NCBI GenBank assembly: GCA_005116835.1
Contig: SWDM01000003.1
Coordinates: 121,303-175,674 of the forward strand
Direction of reading: 5' to 3'
Source: Nitrospira sp.
GTDB lineage: Bacteria > Nitrospirota > Nitrospiria > Nitrospirales > Nitrospiraceae
DNA: 54,372 bases
Shown: in pieces, positions 1 to 8,968 of the stretch
Numbering within the stretch: position 1 is the first letter of the stretch
Layout of the letters: each line of letters starts with the position of its first letter
The notes under the pieces: model-generated
Databases searched by the model: none
What the model was told of the DNA's origin: nothing
Seen by the model: only the letters and a program-made list of their open reading frames with translations
Made by a program: the position numbers and the translations under genes

Positions 1-317
1 CGCTGCTCTATGGCGCGACGATCAATCCGTTGGACCTGGTCCTCAGTCAACAGGCCAATAGCCTCCGGATTGCCATCCATGGGTCGACCGACAGAGTCAC
101 GATTCAGAATTGGTTCAGTGCGCCGACCACGGCGCAGGTGGAAACGATCCAGGCGGGCAATGGACAAACGTTGCTGAGCACCGAGGTGGATCAACTGATT
201 CAGGCAATGGCGGCCTTTACGAGCAATACTGGTCTGAGCTGGGACGCTGCGAGTGGTGGTGCTGGTACTGCAGGACAGCAGGCAGAATTCCAGGGGATCA
301 TCGCTGCGAGTTGGTAA
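1..317 (+). CDS. C-terminal part of an RTX/haemolysin-type secreted protein (5' end outside window)
   Basis: The reading frame is open from the left edge and ends with TAA at 315-317, so only about 104 residues are visible. The pattern of short beta-strand segments, with an NWFSAP motif followed by a line ending in a long acidic-aromatic tail, resembles the haemolysin-type calcium-binding-related domain found at the C-terminus of large type I-secreted RTX proteins. There is no in-window start; a TTG at 30 is unlikely to be the true start because the frame continues upstream. Function of the whole protein cannot be told from this fragment. A terminator-like hairpin follows 45 bases downstream. 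Confidence 0.6.
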   Translation, partial: LLYGATINPLDLVLSQQANSLRIAIHGSTDRVTIQNWFSAPTTAQVETIQAGNGQTLLSTEVDQLIQAMAAFTSNTGLSWDAASGGAGTAGQQAEFQGIIAASW

Positions 318-361
318 TAGGATCAGATTCTGCACGCCGTAAAATGCAAACGGCAAATGAG

Positions 362-394
362 AAACGGAGGATTGCCTGGGGCAATCCTCCGTTT
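362..394. terminator. bidirectional hairpin terminator
   Basis: A perfect 14-bp inverted repeat (362-375 with 381-394, loop CTGGG-like) lies between two convergent genes, the RTX-like gene and htpX. One arm begins with AAA and the other ends with TTT, which suits termination from both sides. Confidence 0.75.
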
Positions 395-518
395 CCCCTC
401 ACCTATCACTCCTGACGAATCGCTGGACAGTTCTCTGAACACCTGCAGGGCCGTTCTCACGATATCAAATGTAAAAAACCATAGTCCACCTCGCTTGAAA
501 CGGTTTTCCCGTGGCTGG

Positions 519-1406
519 TTAAAGTCGCTCTAGCGCCTCAATCCGAGCCTCAACTGGCGGATGGGTGGCAAAGAACTTCATGAATCCCGATGAATTACCG
601 GAGATCTTCATCGTCGCGAGAGCATCCTGAGTGGAATACTCGACCTGCGAACGACTGACCCATCGGTCGATCGCACGAAGGGCTGAGATCATCGAGTCCT
701 TGCCATACACCTTGGCGGAAAAGGCATCTGCCCCATATTCACGCTGCCGCGAAAACCAGCAGATCAGGACCGAGGCCATGATACTGACGACAATCTGGAT
801 CACGATCGACAACCCAAACCCGAGCATCGCCTGATCGCGCCCTGCAAAGAACCGGCGCACCCACATCGCGATATAGTACACGAAGGTATTCATCAGCCCT
901 GCCAACACGGTCGTTGCGAACATGTCTCCGTTATAGATATGTCCCATTTCGTGAGCGAGGACGGCTCGCACTTCCTGCTCCTGGAGATTGCTTAGTAATC
1001 CGGTCGAAACGGCCACCATCGAGTTGTTCTTGCTGGGGCCGGTCGCGAAGGCATTGGGATCGGGAGACTCATAGACCCACACCTCAGGCATCGTAATTTG
1101 AAGACGTTGTGCAATCTCCTGAACGGTGCCGTAAATAACCTGTTCGGCATGCGACCGGGGCTGGGTAATCTGGCGGCAATCCAACATGGCCCGAGCCATC
1201 TGCTTGGAGAAAGCCAAACTGATAAAGGCACCGCCAAAACCGAAGGCAAGGGCCCAGACTAATGAGCTGAGGTCGACCGATCCTCGCAGATCGACCCCGA
1301 ACATGGGAAGCACGACATTGATCAGCACCGGCACGGTGAGCGAGAGCGTCACCATGATGAGAACATTGGCGATCAACAGCAGGAACATGCCTTTCATCCA
1401 CTTCAT
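519..1406 (-). CDS. htpX: Membrane zinc metalloprotease HtpX (M48 family)
   Basis: This 295-residue protein is an integral membrane metalloprotease of the HtpX family that degrades damaged or misassembled membrane proteins. Two N-terminal hydrophobic segments (about residues 5-30 and 45-65) precede the zinc-binding motif HEMGH near residue 152, and two more hydrophobic segments follow near 165-215. A downstream EYGAD segment supplies the third, glutamate, zinc ligand typical of the family. Length agrees with E. coli HtpX (293 residues). It is a single gene, convergent with the RTX-like gene. Confidence 0.93.
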   Translation of the reverse strand: MKWMKGMFLLLIANVLIMVTLSLTVPVLINVVLPMFGVDLRGSVDLSSLVWALAFGFGGAFISLAFSKQMARAMLDCRQITQPRSHAEQVIYGTVQEIAQRLQITMPEVWVYESPDPNAFATGPSKNNSMVAVSTGLLSNLQEQEVRAVLAHEMGHIYNGDMFATTVLAGLMNTFVYYIAMWVRRFFAGRDQAMLGFGLSIVIQIVVSIMASVLICWFSRQREYGADAFSAKVYGKDSMISALRAIDRWVSRSQVEYSTQDALATMKISGNSSGFMKFFATHPPVEARIEALERL

Positions 1407-1561
1407 CGAGATCCTCCTTCACGACTATGTTCTCGCCGTATTATTCAGGCGAGTCACCAGTGAGAGTGATTATACTAACCGATTCAGTGAAATGCATCTC
1501 TGTTGAGAGTTTGATGACGATGTGTGTACGAAATAACTCCTTTACGTCCAAGGTCAAGGAG

Positions 1562-1584
1562 CCAGAAGTGTCTGAAACTTCTGG
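1562..1584. other. short hairpin in the htpX / squalene synthase intergenic region
   Basis: CCAGAAGT (1562-1569) pairs with ACTTCTGG (1577-1584) around a 7-base loop. It lies in the 270-base divergent region between htpX and the synthase gene. No T-tract follows, so it may be a regulatory or chance structure. Confidence 0.3.
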
Positions 1585-1676
1585 ACAAAGTTGACCCATT
1601 ACCTACCTTCCTGTTAGAAATGGCTCGTGCCGAAGATGGCAATACGAGCCTTCACATATCGGCAGCGGCCTAGTTG

Positions 1677-2762
1677 ATGATAGACGCGAACACCAGCATA
1701 ACAACCGCCATAGGTGTGGCTACGAGTATAGAGACATCCAAACAGGAACTGCTCCGAGACCTCCTCAAGCAAGTATCACGTCTCTTCTACACAACCTTGG
1801 TCGTGGTTCCTGCAGATGTGCGCGATCAAGTCAGCCTCGCCTACCTCTTTGCCAGAGCAGCGGACACGATAGCGGACACGGAGTTAATCGATCGTCCACG
1901 TCGTTTGGATTTGCTTGGCCAACTCAAGGCCCAGTTCGTGAGCGACCAAATTATCTGGCCTCAGGTGAGAGAGATACAGCAAGCGGTGGGACCAATCCAG
2001 CAGAATTCTGCCGAGCGAATCCTGCTTGAACGGCTGGAAGATTGCTTCAAGCTCTTCCAGACATTTACTGCAGACGATCGCCGCCGCATCCAACGGCTCA
2101 TGACCACATTGACGCAAGGCATGGAGATGGACCTCATTGTCTTTTCCGGCACGTCGGCGGAGGACCTTACGGTTTTGAAGACGCTCGAGGATCTAGACCG
2201 CTATACCTATTACGTGGCCGGCTGCGTAGGCGAGTTCTGGACGGATTTGATGTGTGCCCATCGGAGAGCCTTAGCCTCTTGGAAGGTGCTGGAGATGTCG
2301 GAGGTGGGCGTGAGATTCGGGAAAGGCCTCCAACTCACGAACATTGTAAAAGATATCGCGCACGACCTCCAGAAAGGCCGTTGCTATGTGCCTGCCCCCA
2401 TGCTGGCCGAAGCTGGACTTACAGGGCGGGACTTACTGGACCAGCGAAACCGTGCGCGCTTTCAACCGGTCCTGAACAAGCTCGTTCGAATGGCGGTGGA
2501 GCATCTCGATCAAGGCTGGCTCTACGCCATGTCGATTCCACGATATGAAACCCGGTTACGACTATCCTGCATGTGGCCAATCCTTTCAGCCGGCGAATCG
2601 CTGAAGCTCGTCATGAACTCGCCCGATCTCCTGAACCCCGCCATCAAAGTCAAAATCCCCCGCAGCAAGGTCTACCAAATCATGGCCCTCACTACCTCCA
2701 CCTACGCCTGCGGATATGTCGGAACCGCCTATTGGGGACGACTCAGGAAGCAGATCATATAG
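1677..2762 (+). CDS. Squalene/phytoene synthase family protein (head-to-head prenyl synthase)
   Basis: The 361-residue protein has the two aspartate-rich motifs of trans-isoprenyl head-to-head synthases: an AADTIADT segment near residues 60-67 and NIVKDIAHD near residue 223, the sites that bind the diphosphates through magnesium. These enzymes join two farnesyl- or geranylgeranyl-diphosphates into squalene or phytoene. The length (about 360) is closer to squalene synthases of the eukaryotic type than to HpnC/HpnD (about 280). ATG 1677 is preferred to TTG 1674. It stands alone, with no other hopanoid or carotenoid gene beside it, so the exact product is unknown. Confidence 0.8.
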   Translation: MIDANTSITTAIGVATSIETSKQELLRDLLKQVSRLFYTTLVVVPADVRDQVSLAYLFARAADTIADTELIDRPRRLDLLGQLKAQFVSDQIIWPQVREIQQAVGPIQQNSAERILLERLEDCFKLFQTFTADDRRRIQRLMTTLTQGMEMDLIVFSGTSAEDLTVLKTLEDLDRYTYYVAGCVGEFWTDLMCAHRRALASWKVLEMSEVGVRFGKGLQLTNIVKDIAHDLQKGRCYVPAPMLAEAGLTGRDLLDQRNRARFQPVLNKLVRMAVEHLDQGWLYAMSIPRYETRLRLSCMWPILSAGESLKLVMNSPDLLNPAIKVKIPRSKVYQIMALTTSTYACGYVGTAYWGRLRKQII

Positions 2763-3080
2763 CCGTTGGCACGAAGGGACTGTAGGCAGGCTCAAACCAG
2801 TTGATCTCAACTTGCCGAACAGATGCGATTCGATCCATCTTGCAAGAAGAGTTTCGAAGCGACTTTGCCGAAGGAGAGAAGAAGCTGAGATGGTGAGGGG
2901 AAGAAGGAAAGCGGAAACTGTCCGATTTCTTCTTCTAGGTCTCTCTCGGGGTATGTCAGGCCTGGGCGCTGACTTCCGCCGGAAGAGCGAGATTCGCACG
3001 CCTGCTCTGTGGGGAAGGAAAGCTGGAACTGACCGAGTTTTTCACTTCGGCTGTATTAAGGAGTGGGCTGGCTGATCCCC
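2763..3080. other. intergenic region without recognisable gene
   Basis: Between the synthase gene and the ferredoxin cluster I see no frame with coding character. Purine-rich stretches occur around 2870-2910. The dispersed repeat at 3081-3145 follows directly. Confidence 0.5.
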
Positions 3081-3145
3081 GACTGCGCGCGTCCAACGAG
3101 GGCCTTCTGAGGCCGCGCGTTGCGCGAGCAAAGGGGACGGCCAGG
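3081..3145. repeat. dispersed GC-rich intergenic repeat, copy 1
   Basis: A segment with the core GCCGCGCGTTGCGCGAGCA, which can fold on its own GCGCG arms, recurs in related form at 29652-29705. In both places it starts shortly after an ACTGCGCGCG motif and lies outside genes. Confidence 0.6.
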
Positions 3146-3451
3146 CTACCCCGTTTTCTTTTGCGGCTCCAGCAACTTCTCCCCCTTCTTGAACACCCCG
3201 TAGATCGCCTGAGAGGGACAGGCGTCCAGGCAAAGACGGCAGCTCTCCAGGCAACGGGACGCATCGAACTTATAGGGAGGAGTCGAGAGCCACGCGCCGG
3301 TCGGGCAGATCGGCACACAGATGGCTTGATGGGTGCAGCGGTCTGGGTGGCGGACAAGGTGATCGCGGATGACCATCATAGGTTTGACTCCTTCAAAGAG
3401 ACCCTGGGAAAAGATGTCGAACATGTTTCTATCGGGGAGGCTGTCACTCAC
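3146..3451 (-). CDS. Ferredoxin-like protein with two 4Fe-4S motifs
   Basis: About 101 residues with two cysteine clusters: C-x5-C-x3-CP in the middle and C-x3-C-x2-C-x3-CP about 20 residues on, the pattern of an 8-cysteine double-cluster ferredoxin. A cytoplasmic electron carrier is likely. I chose GTG at 3451 because it overlaps the TGA of the upstream gene as GTGA and has AAGGAG six bases before it; GTG 3457 and ATG 3424 are alternatives. It is the last of four leftward genes that include another iron-sulfur protein. Confidence 0.75.
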   Translation of the reverse strand: MSDSLPDRNMFDIFSQGLFEGVKPMMVIRDHLVRHPDRCTHQAICVPICPTGAWLSTPPYKFDASRCLESCRLCLDACPSQAIYGVFKKGEKLLEPQKKTG

Positions 3452-3861
3452 TTCCACTCCTTCACAAGTTCTTTCAATCGATCTTTTAATTCCGGATGCT
3501 GTTCCAGATTATTGTGAATCGCTCCAAGAATCTTGTCCACCCTGGCTGACTTGAGGGCATCCTTGTCCTTCTTGACCAATCGATCATACTCCTCATAGGC
3601 CGTCTGATGCCTCGGCTCAAGAAACGCGCGTGCCACAGCCAAGGCCTCGCCCAACTCATAGGGCTCCGGCCCCATCGTGGGCGCAATGGTAAAGGTGCCA
3701 TCGGCGCACACCAGCACAGCGGCTCCCTGCTTCCCCTTAAGCGGGATGACAGCCTGTACGGTTTTACCTGCCAAGCCTTCCCAGTTTCCGAGTAGTCCAG
3801 GAAACTGCTTCATGAAGGCCACCTTTTCCAGGTTGGCTTTCCATTTTTCTTCGACTGCCAT
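3448..3861 (-). CDS. Conserved protein of unknown function in ferredoxin operon
   Basis: This 137-residue soluble protein has no signal peptide or membrane segment. The N-terminal half contains an alternating beta-rich section with ADGTFTIAP; the C-terminal half is charged and helical. I do not recognise the family. ATG 3861 is preceded by AAAAAGGA, and the frame above it lacks coding character. Its stop overlaps the start of the downstream ferredoxin gene by four bases, so the two are probably translationally coupled and may work together. Confidence 0.65.
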   Translation of the reverse strand: MAVEEKWKANLEKVAFMKQFPGLLGNWEGLAGKTVQAVIPLKGKQGAAVLVCADGTFTIAPTMGPEPYELGEALAVARAFLEPRHQTAYEEYDRLVKKDKDALKSARVDKILGAIHNNLEQHPELKDRLKELVKEWK

Positions 3862-3881
3862 AAAAATCCTTTTTGAGCGCG

Positions 3882-4232
3882 CTACGATGTAAGAGGAGGG
3901 AGTTTCGTGGGAGCTGGGTGATCGGGCATGATGAGGCGGGTCACAACTTCGCCCTTGATGACGTGGCGCTCCATGATTTCCGTCACGTCGGCTTCGGATT
4001 TGACTTGATACCACACGCCTTCCGGATAGATCACCACACTCGGCCCCTCGGCGCAATGATCGAGGCATCCCGCCTTATTGGCACGGACGACGTCTTTCAG
4101 ATCCAGCCGTTTCGCTTCCTGCTTGAAGCGGGCGTGGAGCGCCTCAGACCCAAGCTTGGAGCAGCTCCCGCGAGGATCGTCGGCGCTCCGTTGGTTGGTA
4201 CAGACAAAAATATGACGAGCGAATGTCGACAT
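3882..4232 (-). CDS. (2Fe-2S) ferredoxin, thioredoxin-like fold
   Basis: A 116-residue protein of the thioredoxin-like 2Fe-2S ferredoxin family. The N-terminal segment has CTNQRS, followed by GSCSKLG and then GCLDHCAEGP, giving the four cysteines that hold the cluster. A VVIYPEGVWY strand and a helical tail follow, as in other family members. It acts as a small soluble electron carrier. It is second in a leftward cluster of four genes, separated by 20 bases from the next. Confidence 0.85.
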   Translation of the reverse strand: MSTFARHIFVCTNQRSADDPRGSCSKLGSEALHARFKQEAKRLDLKDVVRANKAGCLDHCAEGPSVVIYPEGVWYQVKSEADVTEIMERHVIKGEVVTRLIMPDHPAPTKLPPLTS

Positions 4233-4244
4233 AGGTGGTTCCTA

Positions 4245-4628
4245 CTAAACTTGTATCGTGGTGGTCTGCATCCGCCCCATCAGTTGTGTGACGTCGACGA
4301 TGGTCAGAAAGGGTGATTGGCTCTCCGCTCCTGTAAGTATCGCTACGATCTCCCGCAACCGTAGCGAGGCTCGTTGATACTCTTCCTGGCCGGAGAGCGT
4401 AGAGCCTTGGCCTGCCATAAGTTTGTCAAATTCTCCTCGGATGTCTCTAAAGTCTCGCTGGAGATTTTTCTGCATCGAACAGCTTTCGCAGTACCATTTA
4501 GGGCTTTGATCTGCCGATGGGGACAGTCGGTCATAAGTTCGACCAAAAAAGTCTTTCCCGAGCGATAATTTCATGAGCGAAGTGCCGGTAGCGCCACAAG
4601 CATTGCAAGACCCAGCGACGGAATCCAT
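4245..4628 (-). CDS. Small protein with putative zinc-binding cysteines
   Basis: A 127-residue protein with CNACG near the N-terminus and CESC about 40 residues on, a spacing that could bind one zinc or iron-sulfur centre. The rest is predicted helical and charged. I do not recognise the family. ATG 4628 has AGAGGAGG five bases upstream, better than the ATG at 4649. It heads the leftward ferredoxin cluster, 12 bases upstream of the 2Fe-2S ferredoxin gene. Confidence 0.65.
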   Translation of the reverse strand: MDSVAGSCNACGATGTSLMKLSLGKDFFGRTYDRLSPSADQSPKWYCESCSMQKNLQRDFRDIRGEFDKLMAGQGSTLSGQEEYQRASLRLREIVAILTGAESQSPFLTIVDVTQLMGRMQTTTIQV

Positions 4629-4808
4629 AGAGCCTCCTCTGTCGATCATAAGCTAATGAGCGGGCGAATCTTACACCAGGCTAGCCGCACTGTCCACATG
4701 GGGAGGACGTCCCTCGGAGTCATTCCGTACATTTTCAGAGCCGTTGTATATAATTGTGTGTGCCTGCGTGAAGAGATACAGGGTGGGTCGTTCAAGGAGG
4801 AAGAGAGC

Positions 4809-5912
4809 ATGGTCGTCGGGGTGCCTAAAGAAATCAAAGATCAGGAGTATCGTGTCAGCGTCACACCCGATGGAGTGCGGGCGTTGCGCCAGGCAGGCCA
4901 TGCTGTCTGGATTGAACAATCAGCCGGTATCGGTAGCGGCTACTCGGATGAGGACTACCGGGCTGCCGACGCTACCATAGCAGAATCGAAAGAGCAGCTG
5001 TTCCAAGAGGCAGCGATCATTGTAAAGGTCAAAGAACCGCTGCTTTCTGAGTGTCGTTTTTTCCGCCCTGGTCAGACATTATTCACCTATCTGCATTTGG
5101 CGTCCTTGCCGGACCTCACGAAGACCCTCCTAGAGGCCGCAATCACCGCGATTGCCTACGAGACGATCGAGGCAAAAAATGGCAGCTTGCCGATGCTCAG
5201 ACCGATGAGCGAAATCGCGGGACGCATGTCGGTACAGATCGGCGCGCACTATCTGGAAAAGACACAAGGAGGACGAGGGCTTCTCTTGTCCGGAGTGCCA
5301 GGCGTAGAGTCGGGAAAGGTCGTGGTGCTTGGGGCCGGCGTGGTAGGTACTGCAGCCACTCGAATTGCTGTGGGAATGGGTGCGCAAGTAACGGTAATCA
5401 ATCTCGACCTCGACCGACTCCAGGCACTCGATGAATTGTATGGTAGTCGAATTGTGACCCGTGCCTCCACACAAACTGCTATTGAGGAATCGGTGATGGA
5501 CGCCGATCTTGTTATTGGGGCAGTCCTCGTCCCTGGAGCTCGAGCGCCCAAGCTCGTCTCGCGTGAACTGGTAGCGCGCATGAAACCAGGAGCTGTGGTA
5601 GTGGATGTCGCGGTCGATCAAGGCGGCTGCTTCGAGACTACGAAACCCACCACCCATTCAGACCCGGTCTATCTGGTGAACGGAGTGCTCCATTATTGTG
5701 TTCCTAATATGCCAGGGATTGTTCCCCGTACATCGACCGCCGCATTGACGAATGTCACACTTCCATATCTCCTTCGTCTAGCTTCGCAGGGGGTGGAGGA
5801 GGCTGTGCGTGCAGACGCAGGATTGGCAAAAGGAGTGAACATTTTTGGTGGCAAGATTACCTGCCGAGGAGTGGCCGAAGCTCATGGCTTGCGTTTCGAC
5901 CCCCTATTGTAA
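4809..5912 (+). CDS. ald: Alanine dehydrogenase
   Basis: A 367-residue NAD-dependent enzyme that interconverts L-alanine and pyruvate plus ammonia. The N-terminus ([18 protein letters not shown]) is the family signature, with the substrate lysine and arginine. A Rossmann motif [18 protein letters not shown] lies near residues 175-192, and the [10 protein letters not shown] segment near the C-terminus is typical. ATG 4809 follows AAGGAGGAAGAG. In an ammonia oxidiser the enzyme may assimilate or release ammonium. The gene is transcribed away from the ferredoxin cluster and ends 38 bases before a tRNA gene. Confidence 0.95.
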   Translation: MVVGVPKEIKDQEYRVSVTPDGVRALRQAGHAVWIEQSAGIGSGYSDEDYRAADATIAESKEQLFQEAAIIVKVKEPLLSECRFFRPGQTLFTYLHLASLPDLTKTLLEAAITAIAYETIEAKNGSLPMLRPMSEIAGRMSVQIGAHYLEKTQGGRGLLLSGVPGVESGKVVVLGAGVVGTAATRIAVGMGAQVTVINLDLDRLQALDELYGSRIVTRASTQTAIEESVMDADLVIGAVLVPGARAPKLVSRELVARMKPGAVVVDVAVDQGGCFETTKPTTHSDPVYLVNGVLHYCVPNMPGIVPRTSTAALTNVTLPYLLRLASQGVEEAVRADAGLAKGVNIFGGKITCRGVAEAHGLRFDPLL

Positions 5913-5950
5913 GACAATCTCTTTTCGCTTCGGGGTTCTCCTGTTTTTGT

Positions 5951-6029
<79 letters not shown>

Positions 6030-6326
6030 CAATACTTTGTGCGCGCCGCCCGGTCATTTTCGTTTTATCGAACCTGACGCGGGTGATGATGCCCTTCAGT
6101 GTCTTCGTTTCCAATACCAAACAGACGTTGCTCGGCCTGGCCTCTATTCATGTATCGAGGCGACGGGATCAAACCCGATAGTATTATTTTTTCTACCCAA
6201 GTTTACTCTTGCCTCTTGTTCAATGTCGCGCGCACGGAATTGCAAAAGACGTGACGCTTCAATAGAGGTGTGAGAGTATCCGTTCGTTAGATAAACAGAC
6301 TGGTCATACACAGTCTGTTTGAGCCT

Positions 6327-6623
6327 ATGACAGAGCCAATTGAACCGACAACCCTCCGCGCAAAACTGTTGGTGACGGGAAAGGTCCAAGGAGTCGGGTA
6401 TCGAGCATTTGCGGCACGAATCGCGTCGCAACGAGGCCTTCGCGGAGGCGTCAGGAACATCGATGATGGGAGAGTTGATCTTGAAGTCGAAGGCCCCAAG
6501 GCCCGGATCCTTGATCTGATCAAAGAGCTAAAGATTGGGCCACCGGCATCGCGAGTGACAGCTGTTGAAGTGGAGTGGAGTCCTGCCACAGGGCGATTGG
6601 TAGACTTTAACGTGTGGTACTAA
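6327..6623 (+). CDS. acyP: Acylphosphatase
   Basis: A 98-residue acylphosphatase that hydrolyses carboxyl-phosphate bonds. The family motif [12 protein letters not shown] (catalytic arginine in GVGYR) lies at residues 18-29. The second motif, [17 protein letters not shown], keeps the catalytic asparagine. The N-terminus is about eight residues longer than usual. It is followed after 28 bases by the sigma factor gene. Confidence 0.92.
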   Translation: MTEPIEPTTLRAKLLVTGKVQGVGYRAFAARIASQRGLRGGVRNIDDGRVDLEVEGPKARILDLIKELKIGPPASRVTAVEVEWSPATGRLVDFNVWY

Positions 6624-6651
6624 AAGCAACCGGCTAGGAGTGACGGAGCGT

Positions 6652-7620
6652 ATGGCGCGAGGGGGCGAGGAGTTACACGATCTGAGTGAGGCGCGCAGAC
6701 ACGCCGTCGACCATGACGACGAGGACACTGCCACATCGTCACGAATGGATGAGACGTCCGTGGACGATGACAAATCAAGTCGCCGCTCTGAAGGGCTGGA
6801 TACTCTCAAATGCTACTTGCGAGAGATCCGTCATTCGACCTTGCTGACCTTTAAACAGGAACAACAGCTGGGCAAGAGGGTGATGGCGGGCGACGAGCAG
6901 GCGCGCCAAGAAATGATCGAGTCGAATCTACGCCTGGTAATCAGTATCGGCAAACGATACATGCATCGCGGGTTCCCCTTTTCCGATGTCATCGAAGAGG
7001 GCAACCTTGGGTTGATCAAGGCCGTTGAAAAATTCAACTATAAGCGCGGATTTCGCTTCAGCACCTATGCGTCCTGGTGGATCCGGCAATACATCGAACG
7101 AGCGATTATCAATCAAGGAAAGCTCGTGCGGTTGCCCGTGCATGTGGTGGAGCGGCTCAATCGTTATCTCGGAAAAGTAGAACGGCTTGTCCAGGAACTC
7201 GGACGAGAACCGACCGCAGCGGAAGTCGCAGCAAAGATGAAGACGACGGACGAAGAGGTCTTAGATCTCAAGCAAGTGGTCCGAACAGTCTGTTCATTGG
7301 ATAGTCCTATCAACGAAGGTGGGGATACCTTCTTGCGCGATGTGATCGAAGACCCTTCCTGCATCTCTCCAGCCGATACGACCGAAGGAGTCATGCGCCG
7401 GGCGGAGATGATGGAGTGGGTGCAGGAGTTGCCTGAAAAGGAGCAAACTGTTATCATGTCCCGGTTTGGGCTCGATGGAAGTGAGGCCAAAACTCTGGAA
7501 GAGATCGGACGTGAAATGGGCTTAACCCGTGAGCGGGTCCGACAAATTGAGATGGCCGCCTTAGCGCGATTACGCCATACCATCGAACGAAGAACCATGA
7601 CACAAGCCGACTTACTCTGA
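6652..7620 (+). CDS. RNA polymerase sigma-70 family factor, group 2 (RpoD/RpoS-like)
   Basis: About 322 residues with a short acidic N-terminus instead of region 1.1. Region 1.2 ([10 protein letters not shown]) is followed by region 2 with the -10 recognition helix around [17 protein letters not shown], region 3, and region 4 with the helix-turn-helix ending in [11 protein letters not shown]. The size and missing region 1.1 suit a stress or stationary phase sigma of the RpoS type rather than the primary sigma. ATG 6652 has GGAG upstream; GTG 6640 is possible. It sits in a run with acyP and apt. Confidence 0.9.
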   Translation: MARGGEELHDLSEARRHAVDHDDEDTATSSRMDETSVDDDKSSRRSEGLDTLKCYLREIRHSTLLTFKQEQQLGKRVMAGDEQARQEMIESNLRLVISIGKRYMHRGFPFSDVIEEGNLGLIKAVEKFNYKRGFRFSTYASWWIRQYIERAIINQGKLVRLPVHVVERLNRYLGKVERLVQELGREPTAAEVAAKMKTTDEEVLDLKQVVRTVCSLDSPINEGGDTFLRDVIEDPSCISPADTTEGVMRRAEMMEWVQELPEKEQTVIMSRFGLDGSEAKTLEEIGREMGLTRERVRQIEMAALARLRHTIERRTMTQADLL

Positions 7621-7623
7621 TCG

Positions 7624-8148
7624 ATGTCCCCCCTCAACTATCACGCCCTCATTCGGGAAGTCCCCGATTTCCCAAAGCCAGGTATTCTCTTCTACGATAT
7701 CACTACGCTGCTCAAAGATGCCCGCGCCCTGTCAGCGATCGCCGATGAATTGACCGTCCACTATCAGGGTCACCGGATCGCTAAAGTTATTGGCATTGAA
7801 TCGCGTGGATTCATTTTTGGCGGAATATTGGCAGACCGGTTGAACGCCGGGTTCGTGCTAGTCCGGAAACCTGGGAAATTGCCCGCCGACAGTTTTGAGG
7901 TCAAGTACAGCCTTGAGTATGGATCGAACTCCCTTGCCATCCACCGCGATGCAATTGGGACGGGAGAACGAGTATTGATTGTGGACGACTTGTTGGCGAC
8001 AGGAGGCACCGCAGCTGCCACGGTGTCCCTGGTTCAACAGTTGGGAGGCGAGATCGCCGGGCTCGACTTCCTTGTGGAGCTCCAAGGCCTGAAGGGTCGC
8101 GAGAAACTCAGCGGCTACCCCATCCATTCAACAATCGTCTATCCCTAG
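7624..8148 (+). CDS. apt: Adenine phosphoribosyltransferase
   Basis: A 174-residue cytoplasmic purine salvage enzyme that converts adenine and PRPP to AMP. The N-terminal [21 protein letters not shown] is the Apt signature, [10 protein letters not shown] follows, and the PRPP-binding loop [16 protein letters not shown] lies near residues 118-133. It starts three bases after the stop of the sigma factor gene, so the two are likely cotranscribed. Confidence 0.96.
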   Translation: MSPLNYHALIREVPDFPKPGILFYDITTLLKDARALSAIADELTVHYQGHRIAKVIGIESRGFIFGGILADRLNAGFVLVRKPGKLPADSFEVKYSLEYGSNSLAIHRDAIGTGERVLIVDDLLATGGTAAATVSLVQQLGGEIAGLDFLVELQGLKGREKLSGYPIHSTIVYP

Positions 8149-8260
8149 TCCCTCGCATCGTCTTCCTCCACAACCCCTTGTCAAAGGCGGGAGCGCCGTG
8201 CTATGAATGCCACACTTTTTTCGGGCTGTTCGGACAATTACCCCAGGAGTAGAATCTGTC

Positions 8261-8827
8261 ATGGCAACGAAAACCCCCGCCAAGAAGAAACCAGTCGCAA
8301 AGGCTAAAGCCCCGTTGAAGATTGAAAAATCAGCGAGTAAGCCAAAGCGCACTCCTGATGTGATCCTCCCAAAGCCTATCAGCATGGCTGTCTCTCCCCT
8401 CGCTGCCAGACCGAAAGAATCGGCCAAAGAACGCGAAGACCGTGAGCGCCGCCGCCAAGTCCTTCATCAGATGTTGATGCGGAAGCGCCAGGAAATTATC
8501 AAAGAGATCGAGGGGAGCCTGGGCCAATCTCTCATTGAAGATAAGCAACGGCGGCTCGAGTCCGCGCGCGACGTCGGCGATCAAGCCCTTATGGATCTCG
8601 ATCGCGAGCTGGGCATTTCTCTGATGGAGATGCGTAATCGCCGCAGGCAGGCCATCGATGAAGCGCTGACAAGACTCAACGAAGGCACCTATGGGATTTG
8701 CGCGGAATGTGGCGTCGAGATCAGTGAGCGGAGATTGGAAGCAGTCCCATTTGCGAAGCTCTGCGTCGAGTGCCAGTCGAAAGAAGAGCTGCTGGAAAAA
8801 ATCGAGCGAGAGGAAGATCGCGACTAA
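8261..8827 (+). CDS. TraR/DksA-family zinc finger protein with basic N-terminal tail
   Basis: The 188-residue protein begins with a lysine/alanine/proline-rich tail (residues 1-45), continues with a long coiled-coil section (about 60-135), and ends with a C4 zinc finger, CAECG...CVECQ, near residues 147-170. That is the DksA/TraR architecture, which lets the coiled coil enter the secondary channel of RNA polymerase and modulate initiation. The basic tail is an addition seen in some relatives. ATG 8261 follows CAGGAG; the longer frame from 8207 has no good ribosome site. Confidence 0.85.
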   Translation: MATKTPAKKKPVAKAKAPLKIEKSASKPKRTPDVILPKPISMAVSPLAARPKESAKEREDRERRRQVLHQMLMRKRQEIIKEIEGSLGQSLIEDKQRRLESARDVGDQALMDLDRELGISLMEMRNRRRQAIDEALTRLNEGTYGICAECGVEISERRLEAVPFAKLCVECQSKEELLEKIEREEDRD

Positions 8828-8968
8828 TTGTTTCTCCTCGTAATCGGCCTTCGCCCTGCCTCACATGGCCCGCATCCCGTCGAATAACCTTGACTGCTCT
8901 CTCGTCAGGCAAAGCTCGCGCACTGTGACAACACTTGGTACCCTGCATTTTATGCGGAAGGGGGGGTG

